Below, in pieces: positions 52,375 through 60,159 of a stretch of DNA of 64,000 bases (position 1 is its first letter; each line of letters begins with the position of its first letter). The DNA lies in contig NZ_JBHZGK010000003.1 in the NCBI RefSeq assembly GCF_051900425.1, forward strand, positions 248,001 through 312,000. The letters are read 5' to 3'. This DNA comes from Frateuria_A sp051900425 (lineage in GTDB: Bacteria; Pseudomonadota; Gammaproteobacteria; Xanthomonadales; Rhodanobacteraceae). The translations under genes and the position numbers were made by a program. The notes under the pieces are model-generated. The model was not told where the DNA came from. It ran no database searches and saw only the letters and a list, made by a program, of their open reading frames with translations.

Positions 52375-52662
52375 ATGGACCAGGCCCGTTTCGAAGCATC
52401 GCTCGCCGGTGGTACGCCGCCCGCCGGCCTGTCCGAGCATCTGCAGGCGCTGTGGTGGCTGGGCCACGGCGAGCCGGAGCGCGCGCACCACCTGGTGCAG
52501 GGGCTGGAGGACGCGGGCGCCGCGGCGATCCACGCGCTCGTGCACCGGCTCGAAGGCGATCTGGACAACGCCCGCTACTGGTACGGGCGGGCCGGCGTAC
52601 CGTTCTGCGGCGATCCGCCGGAGCAGGAGTGGCAGCAGCTGGTGCAGCGCTTCGTGCAGTGA
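52375..52662 (+). CDS. small helical hypothetical protein
   Basis: 95 residues, helical, with TPR-like pattern: LSEHLQALWWLGHGEPERAHHLVQGLEDAGAAAIHALVHRLEGDLDNARYWYGRAG. No signal peptide. The WYGRAG ending after a two-helix repeat suggests a short TPR/Sel1-like scaffold. Family not recognised; coding is supported by composition and clear start. Confidence 0.68.
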   Translation: MDQARFEASLAGGTPPAGLSEHLQALWWLGHGEPERAHHLVQGLEDAGAAAIHALVHRLEGDLDNARYWYGRAGVPFCGDPPEQEWQQLVQRFVQ

Positions 52663-52667
52663 TGGTT

Positions 52668-52775
52668 CCTTCTCCCTGCAGGAGAAGGTGCGCCGCAGCG
52701 ACGATGAAGGTGCGGCCGGCCGGGGCTGCGCTCCGCCGGACCCACACCCCAACCCCTCTCCCGCAGGAGAGGGGT
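52668..52775. repeat. family C-like repeats
   Basis: CCTTCTCCCTGCAGGAGAAGG (left) and CCCCTCTCCCGCAGGAGAGGGG (right) are two short palindromes in the gap between the small helical protein and purH; the right one continues the CACCCCAACCCC tail. They may terminate both convergent transcripts. Confidence 0.7.
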
Positions 52776-52783
52776 TCGAACGT

Positions 52784-54403
52784 TCAGTGGCGGAAGTGGC
52801 GCATGCCGGTGAACACCATCGCCATGTCGTGCTCGTCGGCGGCGGCAATGACCTCCGCGTCGCGCATGGAGCCACCCGGCTGGATCACTGCCGCGATGCC
52901 CGCCTCGGCCGCGGCATCGATGCCGTCACGGAACGGGAAGAACGCGTCCGAGGCCATCACCGAGCCACGCACTTCGAGCTTCTCGTCGGCCGCCTTGATG
53001 CCGGCGATCTTCGCGCTGTACACGCGGCTCATCTGGCCGGCGCCGATGCCGATCGTCTGCCGGTGTTTCGCGTAGACGATCGCGTTGGACTTGACGAACT
53101 TGGCGACCTTCCAGGCGAAGATCAGGTCGTCGATCTGCTCGGGCGTGGGGGCGCGCCTGGTGACGACCTTGAGGTCGGCGGCACCGATCATGCCGGTGTC
53201 GGCGGTCTGGATCAGCAGGCCCGAGCCCACGCGCTTGACGTTCATGCCCGGGTGCGGCGAACGCAGGTCGCCCCGCTCCAGATCGGCGTTGGCCGGCGGC
53301 GGAATTTCCAATACCCGCACGTTGCCCTTCTTCGCGAAGGCCTTCAGCGCGTCGTCGGCGTAGCCGGGCGCCAGCACGACTTCGACGAACTGGCGCTCGA
53401 CGATGGCGCGCGCGGTGGCGCCGTCGACCTCGCGGTTGAATGCGATGATGCCGCCGAACGCCGAGGTCGGGTCGGTCTGGAACGCCAGGTCGTAGGCCTT
53501 GCCGATACCGTCCAGGCTCACCGCCACGCCGCAGGGGTTGGCGTGCTTGACGATCACGCAGGCCGGCTTGACGAAGCTGCGCACGCATTCCCACGCGGCG
53601 TCGGCGTCGGCGATGTTGTTGAACGACAGCTCCTTGCCCTGCAGCTGGCGGAAGGTCGCCAGCGTGCCCGGCGCGGGATACAGGTCGCGGTAGAAGGCCG
53701 CGCTCTGATGCGGGTTCTCGCCATAGCGCAGGTCCATCAGCTTGACGAAGCGGCCGTTCGCCTGGCCGCCGAAGGTTTCGTGACCGGCAATCGCGTCGTG
53801 CGCGTCGTTGAGCTTGAGCGAGGATAGGTAGTCGCTGATCGCACCGTCGTAGTCGGACACGCGGTTGAACGCGGCCACCGCGAGCCTGAAACGCGTGGCG
53901 CGCGAGAGGCCGCCGTCGCGCTCGATCTCGGCGAGTGCGTCCTCGTACTGCTCCGGTGCCGTCAACACGGCCACGTCCGCCCAGTTCTTCGCGGCCGAAC
54001 GCAGCATCGCCGGGCCACCGATGTCGATATTCTCGATCGCCTGCTCGAGCGTGCAGTCAGGGCTGGCGACGGTCTGCTCGAACGGGTAGAGATTCAGGAC
54101 CAGCAGGTCGATCGGCGCGATGCCGAGGTCGGCCATCACCTTGTCGTCCGTCCCGCGCCGGCCGAGCAGGCCGCCGTGCACTTTCGGGTGCAGCGTCTTG
54201 ACGCGGCCGTCCATGATCTCCGGAAAGCCGGTGAGCTCGCTGACGTCGGTCACGGCGATGCCGGCATTGCGCAGCGCCTTGGCGGAGCCGCCGGTGGAGA
54301 GCAACTGCACGCCCCTGGCGGCAAGGCGCCGGCCGAGCTCGATCAGCCCGGTCTTGTCGGAGACGCTGAGCAGGGCACGGCGGATCGGGGTGAGGGCGGA
54401 CAT
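52784..54403 (-). CDS. purH: bifunctional AICAR transformylase/IMP cyclohydrolase
   Basis: 539-residue PurH, last two steps of IMP synthesis. The IMP cyclohydrolase domain (about 1-195) has RALLSVSDKTGLIELGRRLA, LLSTGGSAKALRNAG, KTLHPKVHGGLLGRR and NIDIGGPAMLRSAAKN. The AICAR transformylase domain has LRYGENPHQSAAFYRD, KHANPCGVAV (Lys-His pair), TSAFGGIIAFNREVD and SDAFFPFRDGID. It follows fis on the same strand, an order conserved in this group. Confidence 0.97.
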   Translation of the reverse strand: MSALTPIRRALLSVSDKTGLIELGRRLAARGVQLLSTGGSAKALRNAGIAVTDVSELTGFPEIMDGRVKTLHPKVHGGLLGRRGTDDKVMADLGIAPIDLLVLNLYPFEQTVASPDCTLEQAIENIDIGGPAMLRSAAKNWADVAVLTAPEQYEDALAEIERDGGLSRATRFRLAVAAFNRVSDYDGAISDYLSSLKLNDAHDAIAGHETFGGQANGRFVKLMDLRYGENPHQSAAFYRDLYPAPGTLATFRQLQGKELSFNNIADADAAWECVRSFVKPACVIVKHANPCGVAVSLDGIGKAYDLAFQTDPTSAFGGIIAFNREVDGATARAIVERQFVEVVLAPGYADDALKAFAKKGNVRVLEIPPPANADLERGDLRSPHPGMNVKRVGSGLLIQTADTGMIGAADLKVVTRRAPTPEQIDDLIFAWKVAKFVKSNAIVYAKHRQTIGIGAGQMSRVYSAKIAGIKAADEKLEVRGSVMASDAFFPFRDGIDAAAEAGIAAVIQPGGSMRDAEVIAAADEHDMAMVFTGMRHFRH

Positions 54404-54518
54404 GGCGGCTTCCAGGAAGGGGGAAGCCGGCAATTATAACCCGGCGAAGCCGGAGCGCTGTTTGGACGGCCATACGGCCAAAGCGTATCGACCTCGTGCC
54501 CGCTGCCCGGCGGGCAGG

Positions 54519-54803
54519 TTACAGCAGGCCGTGCGCGGCCAGCTTCTTGCGCAGCGTGGCGCGGTTGATGCCGAGCACGGCGGCAGCGCGGCTCTGGTTG
54601 CCATCGTGGAACGCCAGCACTTCGCGCAGCAGCGGCCCCTCGACCTCGCGGATCACCAGGGCGTGCAGGCCCTCGTCGCACTCGGTATCGCCGATGTCGG
54701 CCAGGTAGCGGCGCACGGTACGGCTGACGCACTCGCCCAGCGCGCTCTGCGACGACGGGGTCTCCCGGACGGCCTCGTTGACAGGCAATCGGACGGCGTT
54801 CAC
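54519..54803 (-). CDS. fis: DNA-binding protein Fis
   Basis: About 94-residue nucleoid protein. The C-terminal half is classic Fis: REVEGPLLREVLAFHDGNQS, RAAAVLGINRATLRKKLAAHGLL, with the helix-turn-helix at the end. The start is taken as GTG at 54803 because TGAGG lies 8 bp upstream and the length then equals E. coli Fis (98 residues); an ATG at 54875 would add 24 residues without a ribosome site. Fis controls growth-phase genes, DNA bending and recombination. purH follows. Confidence 0.9.
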   Translation of the reverse strand: MNAVRLPVNEAVRETPSSQSALGECVSRTVRRYLADIGDTECDEGLHALVIREVEGPLLREVLAFHDGNQSRAAAVLGINRATLRKKLAAHGLL

Positions 54804-54985
54804 AGGCAGTACCTCACGAGCGACGCGGCGGCTGGCGTGGGCCGCTGCAGTGGTTATGGTGGATCTCGCCGGCATGGCGCGCTTGGCATGCGATGGAGCA
54901 TGCGCGAGAGGCCGAGTGTACCGGCGCTGGCCGATAAATTTAAGTGCTGCCGCCCGCAGCCGTTCGTTTCAATCGAAACCGTCGC

Positions 54986-55753
54986 TCACTCGAAACCGAA
55001 TTCGAAGGCGACCGCGCGGTTGCCCGGGTCGGCGACTTCGATCAACAGCGCTGCACTGGCGCCAGGCGCCAGGCCGGCGCGCAGCACGGCGGCATCATCC
55101 AGGTATTCGGACGGGTGCAGGCGGCGCATGGCCAGGCGATGCCCGTCGGCATCGGAGAGCGTCAGCGAAACCACCGGGTAGGGCTGGGCGAAGGGGGCGT
55201 CGTTGCGGACGGTGGCGCTGATCATCAGCGCACCCGGCACGCTCGGGTGCGCCTGCACGTCGCGCGCGACCAGATGCAGGCGGTGCACGTCCCGTACCAG
55301 CGGCAACCGGCAGCCGAGCGAGGCGCAGGCCTGGCGCAGCCACGCGCCGACGGCCGGGTCGGTGATCAGCACGTCGCGCTTGGCCCAGGCGACCTGGGCA
55401 GCCAGCAGTACGGCCAGCAGCGTGCAGGTCAGGACCCACGGCCAGCGGCGCGGACGCCGGCGGGCGGCGCGGCGATCACTGACGAACTGCGGGGTGAAGG
55501 CCGGCGCTTCGGCCACGGCGACCGGCACGTCTTCGCGCGGACGGTAGATTGCCACGTCGAGCTTGGGCGCCTCTTCGGAGCGCGTGTGGCCTGGAAGCAG
55601 CCGGAAGGGCTCGGGCGGCAGTTGCTCGGCGAGCGTGTCCAGCGCGTCGAACAGGGTCTCGCAGTTGCCGCAGATCACCGCCCCGCGCGCATGCGCCAGC
55701 ACGCTCGCGTCGAGCGAGAAGACGGTGCGGCAGTCGGGGCACTGGGTGTACAT
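54986..55753 (-). CDS. DUF3426 zinc-ribbon membrane protein
   Basis: 255 residues: an N-terminal MJ0042-type zinc ribbon (Cys5, Cys8 in CPDC; Cys28, Cys31 in CGNC), a linker, one membrane segment (about 105-127, WPWVLTCTLLAVLLAAQVAW) and the extracytoplasmic DUF3426 domain (SLGCRLPLVRDVHRLHLVARDVQAHP, PSEYLDDAAVLRAGLAPGA). Found upstream of fis in many gammaproteobacteria; function unknown. Confidence 0.92.
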   Translation of the reverse strand: MYTQCPDCRTVFSLDASVLAHARGAVICGNCETLFDALDTLAEQLPPEPFRLLPGHTRSEEAPKLDVAIYRPREDVPVAVAEAPAFTPQFVSDRRAARRRPRRWPWVLTCTLLAVLLAAQVAWAKRDVLITDPAVGAWLRQACASLGCRLPLVRDVHRLHLVARDVQAHPSVPGALMISATVRNDAPFAQPYPVVSLTLSDADGHRLAMRRLHPSEYLDDAAVLRAGLAPGASAALLIEVADPGNRAVAFEFGFE

Positions 55754-55877
55754 GCGCGCAAGAGTAAAGCGAAAGCCGGCGTTTGTCGGAGCGCGAGCGC
55801 ACGTTGTCCGGGGCCATGACGCTCGACTGCACGCTCGGCGCGTTGCCGCAGACCGTAACTCCCCCGCGGTCGCGCGG

Positions 55878-55988
55878 GAAGGTGCCGAAGGCGGATGAGG
55901 CGCTCTTCGCGCCGTGTCGGGGGTGCGGGCAGGTCAAGCGGAGGGCTTCCCGCTTGACCTGCCCCCATCCGCCCTGTGGGCACCTTCC
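55878..55988. repeat. 111-bp nested inverted repeat
   Basis: Three nested arms: GGAAGGTGCC/GGCACCTTCC (55878-55887, 55979-55988), GGCGGATG/CATCCGCC (55890-55897, 55966-55973) and a perfect 15-bp inner stem GGGCAGGTCAAGCGG/CCGCTTGACCTGCCC (55927-55941, 55950-55964). It resembles a large palindromic repeat element; no copy of the inner stem was seen elsewhere in the window. Confidence 0.7.
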
Positions 55989-56016
55989 GCCGCAGGCGGG
56001 GGAAGGATCAGGTATG

Positions 56017-56105
56017 GCGGCGGTGGCGCTGATGCGGATCCGGTCGTCGCGCTCGTCCACGCAGTGGACGTCGAGCTATCCGCAGCGCGCCAGGACCCTT
56101 CCTGC
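56017..56105 (-). pseudogene. detached second copy of the prmA 3' end
   Basis: About 85 bp align with the end of prmA (56218-56312) at roughly 80% by eye: GGCGCTGATGCGGATCCGGTC here against GGCCGCTGATGCGGATCCAGTC there, then GTCCACGC and GCGCGCCAG in both. Translated on the minus strand it reads DERDDRIRISA, against DAREDWIRISG in PrmA. A family B repeat (56144-56203) lies between the two copies. Confidence 0.65.
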
Positions 56106-56143
56106 GTGCGGCGGGGAGAAGCTTGTCGGCAGGAGCCTTGTGA

Positions 56144-56203
56144 AGGAGCGCACCTGTGCGCGACCGCCCCGCACCACGGTCGGGCACAGGTGCCCTCCTG
56201 CAG
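56144..56203. repeat. family B REP pair between the two prmA ends
   Basis: GTGAAGGAGCGCACCTGTGC and the inverted GGGCACAGGTGCCCTCCTGC. The GTAG head is degenerate (GTGA) on the left. Confidence 0.75.
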
Positions 56204-56214
56204 GATGCGGCGGC

Positions 56215-57111
56215 TCAGCGGCGGTGGCCGCTGATGCGGATCCAGTCTTCGCGCGCGTCCACGCGCAGGTCGTCGAACCATTCGGCGTAGCGCGCCAGCA
56301 ATTCCTCCTGCTGGCCCGCCAGGATGCCGGAGATGGCGAAGGGTGCGCCGCGCTTGCAGGCGGCGGCGAAGGTGGGGGCGAGCTCGCCCAGCGGCCCGGC
56401 CAGGATGTTGGCAACGAACACGTCGGCGGGCGCCCTGGGTTCCTCACCCGGCAGGAACACGCGGAGTCGATCGGCCACGCCGTTGCGTTCGGCATTGTCG
56501 TTGGACGCCGTCAGTGCCTGCGGGTCGTTGTCGACGCCGATCGCACCGGCGGCGCCGAGCTTGAGCGCGGCGATGGCCAGGATGCCCGAGCCGCAGCCGT
56601 AGTCGGTCACCTGCCTGCCGGCCAGGTCCAACCCGTCGAGCCACTCCAGGCACAGCGCGGTGGTCGGGTGGGTGCCGCTGCCGAAGGCCAGGCCCGGGTC
56701 GAGCCGCACGACCACGATGTCCTCCTCGGCGGGCGGCTCGATGTTCCACGGATAGATCCACAGCCGTCGCCCGAACGGCATCGGCTTGAACTGGTCCATC
56801 CAGGCGCGTTCCCAGTCCTCGTCGGCAACTTCGCGGAAGGCGAGCTGGTCCGGCTCCAGCCAGGGCAGCAGTTCGCCGAGGGCTTCGACCAGGCCGCGGC
56901 GATCGGTACCGGCCTCGAACAGCGCGTCGAGCGTGATCGTCGGCCACAGCGGCAGCTCGCCCACGCCCGGCTCGAAGATCGCCTGTTCGTCGGGCGTCTC
57001 GGCGTCGGCGTCGCGCAGGGTGATCGAGAGGGCGCCCAGGTCGTCGAGGGCTTCCTCCACGCGCGGCTGCTGCTCGGCGCGGAGGGTGAGGGCGAGTTCG
57101 AGGAAGGGCAT
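56215..57111 (-). CDS. prmA: ribosomal protein L11 methyltransferase
   Basis: 298-residue PrmA, which trimethylates L11. The N-terminal substrate domain (MPFLELALTLRAEQQPRVEE, DEDWERAWMDQFKPMPFGRRLWIYP) leads to the SAM domain with LDPGLAFGSGTHPTTALCLEWLD, VTDYGCGSGILAIAALKLGA, AIGVDNDPQALTASNDNA and VANILAGPL. It lies between accC and the DUF3426 gene in the conserved order. The 3' end is flanked by a repeat and by a second, degenerate copy of itself. Confidence 0.96.
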   Translation of the reverse strand: MPFLELALTLRAEQQPRVEEALDDLGALSITLRDADAETPDEQAIFEPGVGELPLWPTITLDALFEAGTDRRGLVEALGELLPWLEPDQLAFREVADEDWERAWMDQFKPMPFGRRLWIYPWNIEPPAEEDIVVVRLDPGLAFGSGTHPTTALCLEWLDGLDLAGRQVTDYGCGSGILAIAALKLGAAGAIGVDNDPQALTASNDNAERNGVADRLRVFLPGEEPRAPADVFVANILAGPLGELAPTFAAACKRGAPFAISGILAGQQEELLARYAEWFDDLRVDAREDWIRISGHRR

Positions 57112-57148
57112 GGATGCTTTTGCGTGGCGTGTTGCTTGTTGGTCACTG

Positions 57149-57210
57149 CAGGAACGCACCCTGTGCGCGACCGGGTGCATGGCGGTCGCGCACAGGGTGC
57201 GCCTTTACAG
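57149..57210. repeat. family B REP pair between prmA and accC
   Basis: GCAGGAACGCACCCTGTGCG and the inverted CGCGCACAGGGTGCGCCTTTAC. Arms pair across GACCGGGTGCATGGCGGTC. The left head is degenerate. Confidence 0.78.
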
Positions 57211-57229
57211 GGGTACCTGCCGGGTCGGA

Positions 57230-58597
57230 CTACTCGCCGCTGGCCTTCGGTTCCTTCTGCTCGGCCATGCGCTTTTCCAGGTAATGGATGTTCTGGCCGC
57301 CGTGCTGGAAGCCGGCGTCGGCCATGATGCGCTGCTGCAGCGGGATGTTGCACTTGACGCCTTCGATCACGGTTTCGGCCAGCGCCAGGCGCATGCGGCA
57401 GATCGCGGTCTCGCGGTCGGGACCGTAGACGATCAGCTTGCCGATCATCGAATCGTAGTTGGGCGGGATGCGGTAGCCATCGTACAGGTGCGTGTCCACG
57501 CGCACGCCCGGGCCGCCCGGGGCCTCGAAGCGCTTGACCGTGCCGGGGCTGGGCATGAACGTGTCAGGATCCTCGGCGTTGATCCGGCACTCGATCGCGT
57601 GGCCGCGGATCTGCACGTCCTCCTGCCGGATCGAGAGCTTCTCGCCGCCAGCGATCAGGAGCTGCTCGCGCACCAGGTCGATGCCGGTGATGAACTCGGT
57701 CACCGGGTGCTCGACCTGGATGCGGGTGTTCATCTCGATGAAGTAGAAGCGGCCGTTCTCGAACAGGAACTCGAACGTGCCGGCGCCGCGGTAGCCGATG
57801 CGCAGGCAGGCTTCCACGCAGACCTGGCCGATCTGCGCACGCAGCTCGGGCGTAATGCCCGGCGCCGGCGCTTCCTCGACGACCTTCTGGTGGCGGCGCT
57901 GCATCGAGCAGTCGCGCTCGCCCAGGTGGATCGCGTTGCCCTGGCCGTCGGCCAGCACCTGGATCTCCACGTGGCGCGGGTTTTCCAGGAATTTCTCCAT
58001 GTACACCATGTCGTTGCCGAAGGCGGCCTTGGCCTCCTGCTTCGTCATGGTGATGGCGTTGCCCAGGTGCGCCTCGGTGCGCACCACGCGCATGCCGCGG
58101 CCGCCGCCGCCGCCGGCCGCCTTGATGATCACCGGGTAGCCGATCTCGCGCGCGATGCGCATGTTCTCTTCGACGTTGTCGCCCAGCGGACCACCGGAGC
58201 CGGGCACGCACGGCACGCCGGCGGCCTTCATCGCCTTGATCGCCTCGACCTTGTCGCCCATCAGGCGGATGACGTCGGCGGTCGGGCCGATGAAGATGAA
58301 GCCGGACTGCTCCACCTGCTCGGCGAAGTCGGCGCGCTCGGAGAGGAAGCCGTAGCCGGGGTGGATCGCCTGGGCGTCGGTAATCTCCGCCGCCGCGATG
58401 ATGCGTGGAATGTTGAGGTAGCTGTCGACCGACGGCGCCGGGCCGATGCAGATCGCCTCGTCCGCCAGGCCCACGTGCTTGAGGTTGCGGTCGGCGGTGG
58501 AATGCACCGCGACGGTCTTGATGCCAAGGCTGTGGCACGCGCGCAGCACGCGCAGCGCGATCTCACCGCGGTTGGCAATGACGACTTTTTCTAGCAT
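57230..58597 (-). CDS. accC: biotin carboxylase subunit of acetyl-CoA carboxylase
   Basis: 455-residue AccC, ATP-grasp enzyme that carboxylates the biotin on AccB. Start VVIANRGEIALRVLRACHSLG, IHPGYGFLSERADFAE, the ATP loop KAAGGGGGRGMR, HIEIQ-type block RHVEIQVLADGQGNAIHLGERDCSMQRRHQKVVEEAPAP and MNTRIQVEHPVTEFITG are all intact. The ATG is immediately preceded by the terminal repeat of the S23 cassette, so the leader reads CCCTATTCCCATG and has no Shine-Dalgarno; translation initiation must differ from the usual accBC coupling. Confidence 0.97.
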   Translation of the reverse strand: MLEKVVIANRGEIALRVLRACHSLGIKTVAVHSTADRNLKHVGLADEAICIGPAPSVDSYLNIPRIIAAAEITDAQAIHPGYGFLSERADFAEQVEQSGFIFIGPTADVIRLMGDKVEAIKAMKAAGVPCVPGSGGPLGDNVEENMRIAREIGYPVIIKAAGGGGGRGMRVVRTEAHLGNAITMTKQEAKAAFGNDMVYMEKFLENPRHVEIQVLADGQGNAIHLGERDCSMQRRHQKVVEEAPAPGITPELRAQIGQVCVEACLRIGYRGAGTFEFLFENGRFYFIEMNTRIQVEHPVTEFITGIDLVREQLLIAGGEKLSIRQEDVQIRGHAIECRINAEDPDTFMPSPGTVKRFEAPGGPGVRVDTHLYDGYRIPPNYDSMIGKLIVYGPDRETAICRMRLALAETVIEGVKCNIPLQQRIMADAGFQHGGQNIHYLEKRMAEQKEPKASGE

Positions 58598-58626
58598 GGG
58601 AATAGGGAATCGTTAATAGGGAATCG
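58598..58626 (+). repeat. left terminal inverted repeat of the S23 cassette
   Basis: 29 bp adjoining the accC ATG (58595-58597) without a gap. It differs from the right repeat by one base (T for G), which removes the GTG present in the right copy. Confidence 0.85.
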
Positions 58627-58643
58627 TAGTGCGGCAGGCTTGC

Positions 58644-59024
58644 TCATTGCGCACCTCCTGGGGAACTCAGGGTGTTCAGCAGGGCGGTCAGCCTAGCGAA
58701 CACCCGGTCGACCAATCCGGGCAGATTTGCTGGAGCCTGCCCGTACTTCAATCGTTCGGCGATCTGGCACTGCGTGTCCACCTCGGAAAGCGAGCCACGT
58801 GCCATGGAGAGAAACCGCCGGAACTCCGGCTTGGAGCGTCGAGCTGCACCCTCGGCAATGTTGGATGGAATGCTCACTGCCGCGCGCCGGATCTGCGCGG
58901 TCAGCCCAAAGCGCTTGTGGTCAGGAAAGGAGCCGGAAAAGGCATAGACCGTTTCGACGAGCTCCATGGCGTCCTGCCAAACCAGCAGGCGCGCATGCGG
59001 CCGCTTGAACGATTCCCTATTCAC
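58644..59024 (-). CDS. S23-type four-helix-bundle protein
   Basis: 126-residue member of the S23/IVP (TIGR02436) family, first known from 23S rRNA intervening sequences. The family core is intact: LLVWQDAMELVETVYAFSGSF, FGLTAQIRRAAVSIPSNIAEG (40-59), then FRRFLSMARGSLSEVDTQCQIAERL. The start is GTG at 59024, located in the right terminal repeat together with AGGGA 4 bp upstream; the residues MNRES are therefore coded by the repeat. The fold is related to Avd of diversity-generating retroelements; here no reverse transcriptase is near. Function is unknown. Confidence 0.88.
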   Translation of the reverse strand: MNRESFKRPHARLLVWQDAMELVETVYAFSGSFPDHKRFGLTAQIRRAAVSIPSNIAEGAARRSKPEFRRFLSMARGSLSEVDTQCQIAERLKYGQAPANLPGLVDRVFARLTALLNTLSSPGGAQ

Positions 59025-59038
59025 GATTCCCTATTCCC
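59010..59038 (-). repeat. right terminal inverted repeat of the S23 cassette
   Basis: 29 bp, 6 bp downstream of the accB stop. On the minus strand it supplies the Shine-Dalgarno (AGGGA) and GTG start of the S23 gene. Confidence 0.85.
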
Positions 59039-59044
59039 GGCCTC

Positions 59045-59512
59045 TCAGGCAATCACGAACATCGGCTGGTCGAACTCGACCGGCTGACCGTTCTCGATGA
59101 GGATCGCCTGCACGGTCCCGGCGACGTCCGCCTCGATCTGGTTGAACATCTTCATCGCCTCGATGATGCCCAGCGTCTCGCCGGCCTTGACCTGCTGGCC
59201 GACCTTGACGAAGGCGGCCGCGCCCGGCGTGGCCGAGGCGTAGAAGGTACCGACCATCGGCGCCTTGACCACGTGGCCTTCGGGCAGGGCGTTGGCGGCG
59301 GGTGCGGCGTCGGCGGCCGCGGGCGCGGCGGCCGGGGCGGGTGCCGCCGCGACGGGGGCGGCCTGCAGCGCCATCGGCGCGGCGGCGACGGTCATGCCGC
59401 CGGTGGGCACGCGCGAGAGGCGGACCACTTCCTCGCCTTCCTTGATTTCCAGTTCCGCGAGGTTGGATTCCTCGAGCAGGTCGATCAGCTTCTTGATCTT
59501 GCGCAGATCCAT
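59045..59512 (-). CDS. accB: biotin carboxyl carrier protein of acetyl-CoA carboxylase
   Basis: 155-residue AccB. N-terminal block MDLRKIKKLIDLLEESNLAE, an Ala/Pro-rich linker (about 43-78), and the biotinyl domain with the thumb region VGTFYASATPGAA and the biotin Lys121 in IIEAMKMFNQIEAD. It carries biotin between AccC and the carboxyltransferase in malonyl-CoA synthesis. In most relatives accC follows directly; here the S23 cassette lies between them. Confidence 0.97.
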   Translation of the reverse strand: MDLRKIKKLIDLLEESNLAELEIKEGEEVVRLSRVPTGGMTVAAAPMALQAAPVAAAPAPAAAPAAADAAPAANALPEGHVVKAPMVGTFYASATPGAAAFVKVGQQVKAGETLGIIEAMKMFNQIEADVAGTVQAILIENGQPVEFDQPMFVIA

Positions 59513-59568
59513 GGGAGTGCCTTCTTGTTCGGGGCCGCGCGGGCGGCCGGTCGGGTCTTGATGGGAAA

Positions 59569-60012
59569 TCAGGCCGGCGCGAGCCGCTGCAAGGCGGCCT
59601 CGAGCGCGAGCGAATAACTGTTGGCGCCGAAGCCGCAGACCACCCCCACCGCCAGGTCGGACAGGTAGGAGTGCCGGCGGAACGGCTCGCGCGCGTGCAC
59701 GTTGGACAGGTGAACCTCGATGAACGGGATCGCCACAGCCGCCAGAGCGTCGCGCAGGGCGACGCTGGTGTGGGTGAAGGCGGCCGGGTTGATCAGGATC
59801 CAGGCGATGCCTTCGTCGCGCGCCTGCTGCACGCGCTCGATGAGGGCGTGCTCGGCGTTGGACTGGAAACTGGCCAGTTCATGCCCGGCCGCCCGCGCCT
59901 GGTGGGCCAGTCGCGCGTCGATGTCCGCGAGCGTGTCGCGCCCGTAGACCTCCGGCTCGCGCGAGCCCAGCAGGTTGAGGTTGGGCCCGTGCAGGACCAG
60001 CAGTTTCGCCAC
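59569..60012 (-). CDS. aroQ: type II 3-dehydroquinate dehydratase
   Basis: 147-residue AroQ, third step of the shikimate pathway. Seen are LLVLHGPNLNLLGSREPEVYG with the catalytic Tyr23, FQSNAEHALIERVQ, LINPAAFTHTSVALRDAL (Asn-Pro-Ala), and FIEVHLSNVHAREPFRRHSYLS with the His-Leu-Ser and Arg site. The start is GTG at 60012 with AAGGTG 5 bp upstream, which gives MAKLLVLHGPN. It heads the aroQ-accB-accC-prmA order. Confidence 0.95.
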   Translation of the reverse strand: MAKLLVLHGPNLNLLGSREPEVYGRDTLADIDARLAHQARAAGHELASFQSNAEHALIERVQQARDEGIAWILINPAAFTHTSVALRDALAAVAIPFIEVHLSNVHAREPFRRHSYLSDLAVGVVCGFGANSYSLALEAALQRLAPA

Positions 60013-60159
60013 GCGACACCTTGGCAGCCAGCCGGAGCATTCCGGCGAGGGGCGAAGTGTGCGCGCCCTTTGCGATGTTGTCCACTTCGGCGCAGTTCGG
60101 CGATGTTCGGCGGAGAACTGCTGCACAAACCGTGCGTGGGCGTATGTGGACCAGACCCA

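Larger units (their letters stand above)
58598..59038. mobile_element. 441-bp S23 cassette with 29-bp terminal inverted repeats
   Basis: The left end (58598-58626) begins GGGAATAGGGAATCGTTAAT and the right end (59010-59038, read on the minus strand) begins GGGAATAGGGAATCGTGAAT; 28 of 29 positions agree. Each end holds AATAGGGAATCG twice. The only gene inside is the S23-type protein. It splits accB from accC, which normally adjoin. No transposase is encoded and no clear target duplication was found, so the mode of movement is unknown; mobility is inferred from the structure and position. Confidence 0.7.

Noticed and set aside
58644..59024. Diversity-generating retroelement (Avd-like protein)
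   Set aside because: No reverse transcriptase, template repeat or variable repeat is near; the sequence fits the S23 branch of the fold.
58598..59038. CRISPR-like array from the repeated AATAGGGAATCG units
   Set aside because: There are only two units at each end, in opposite orientation, and no spacers of equal size.
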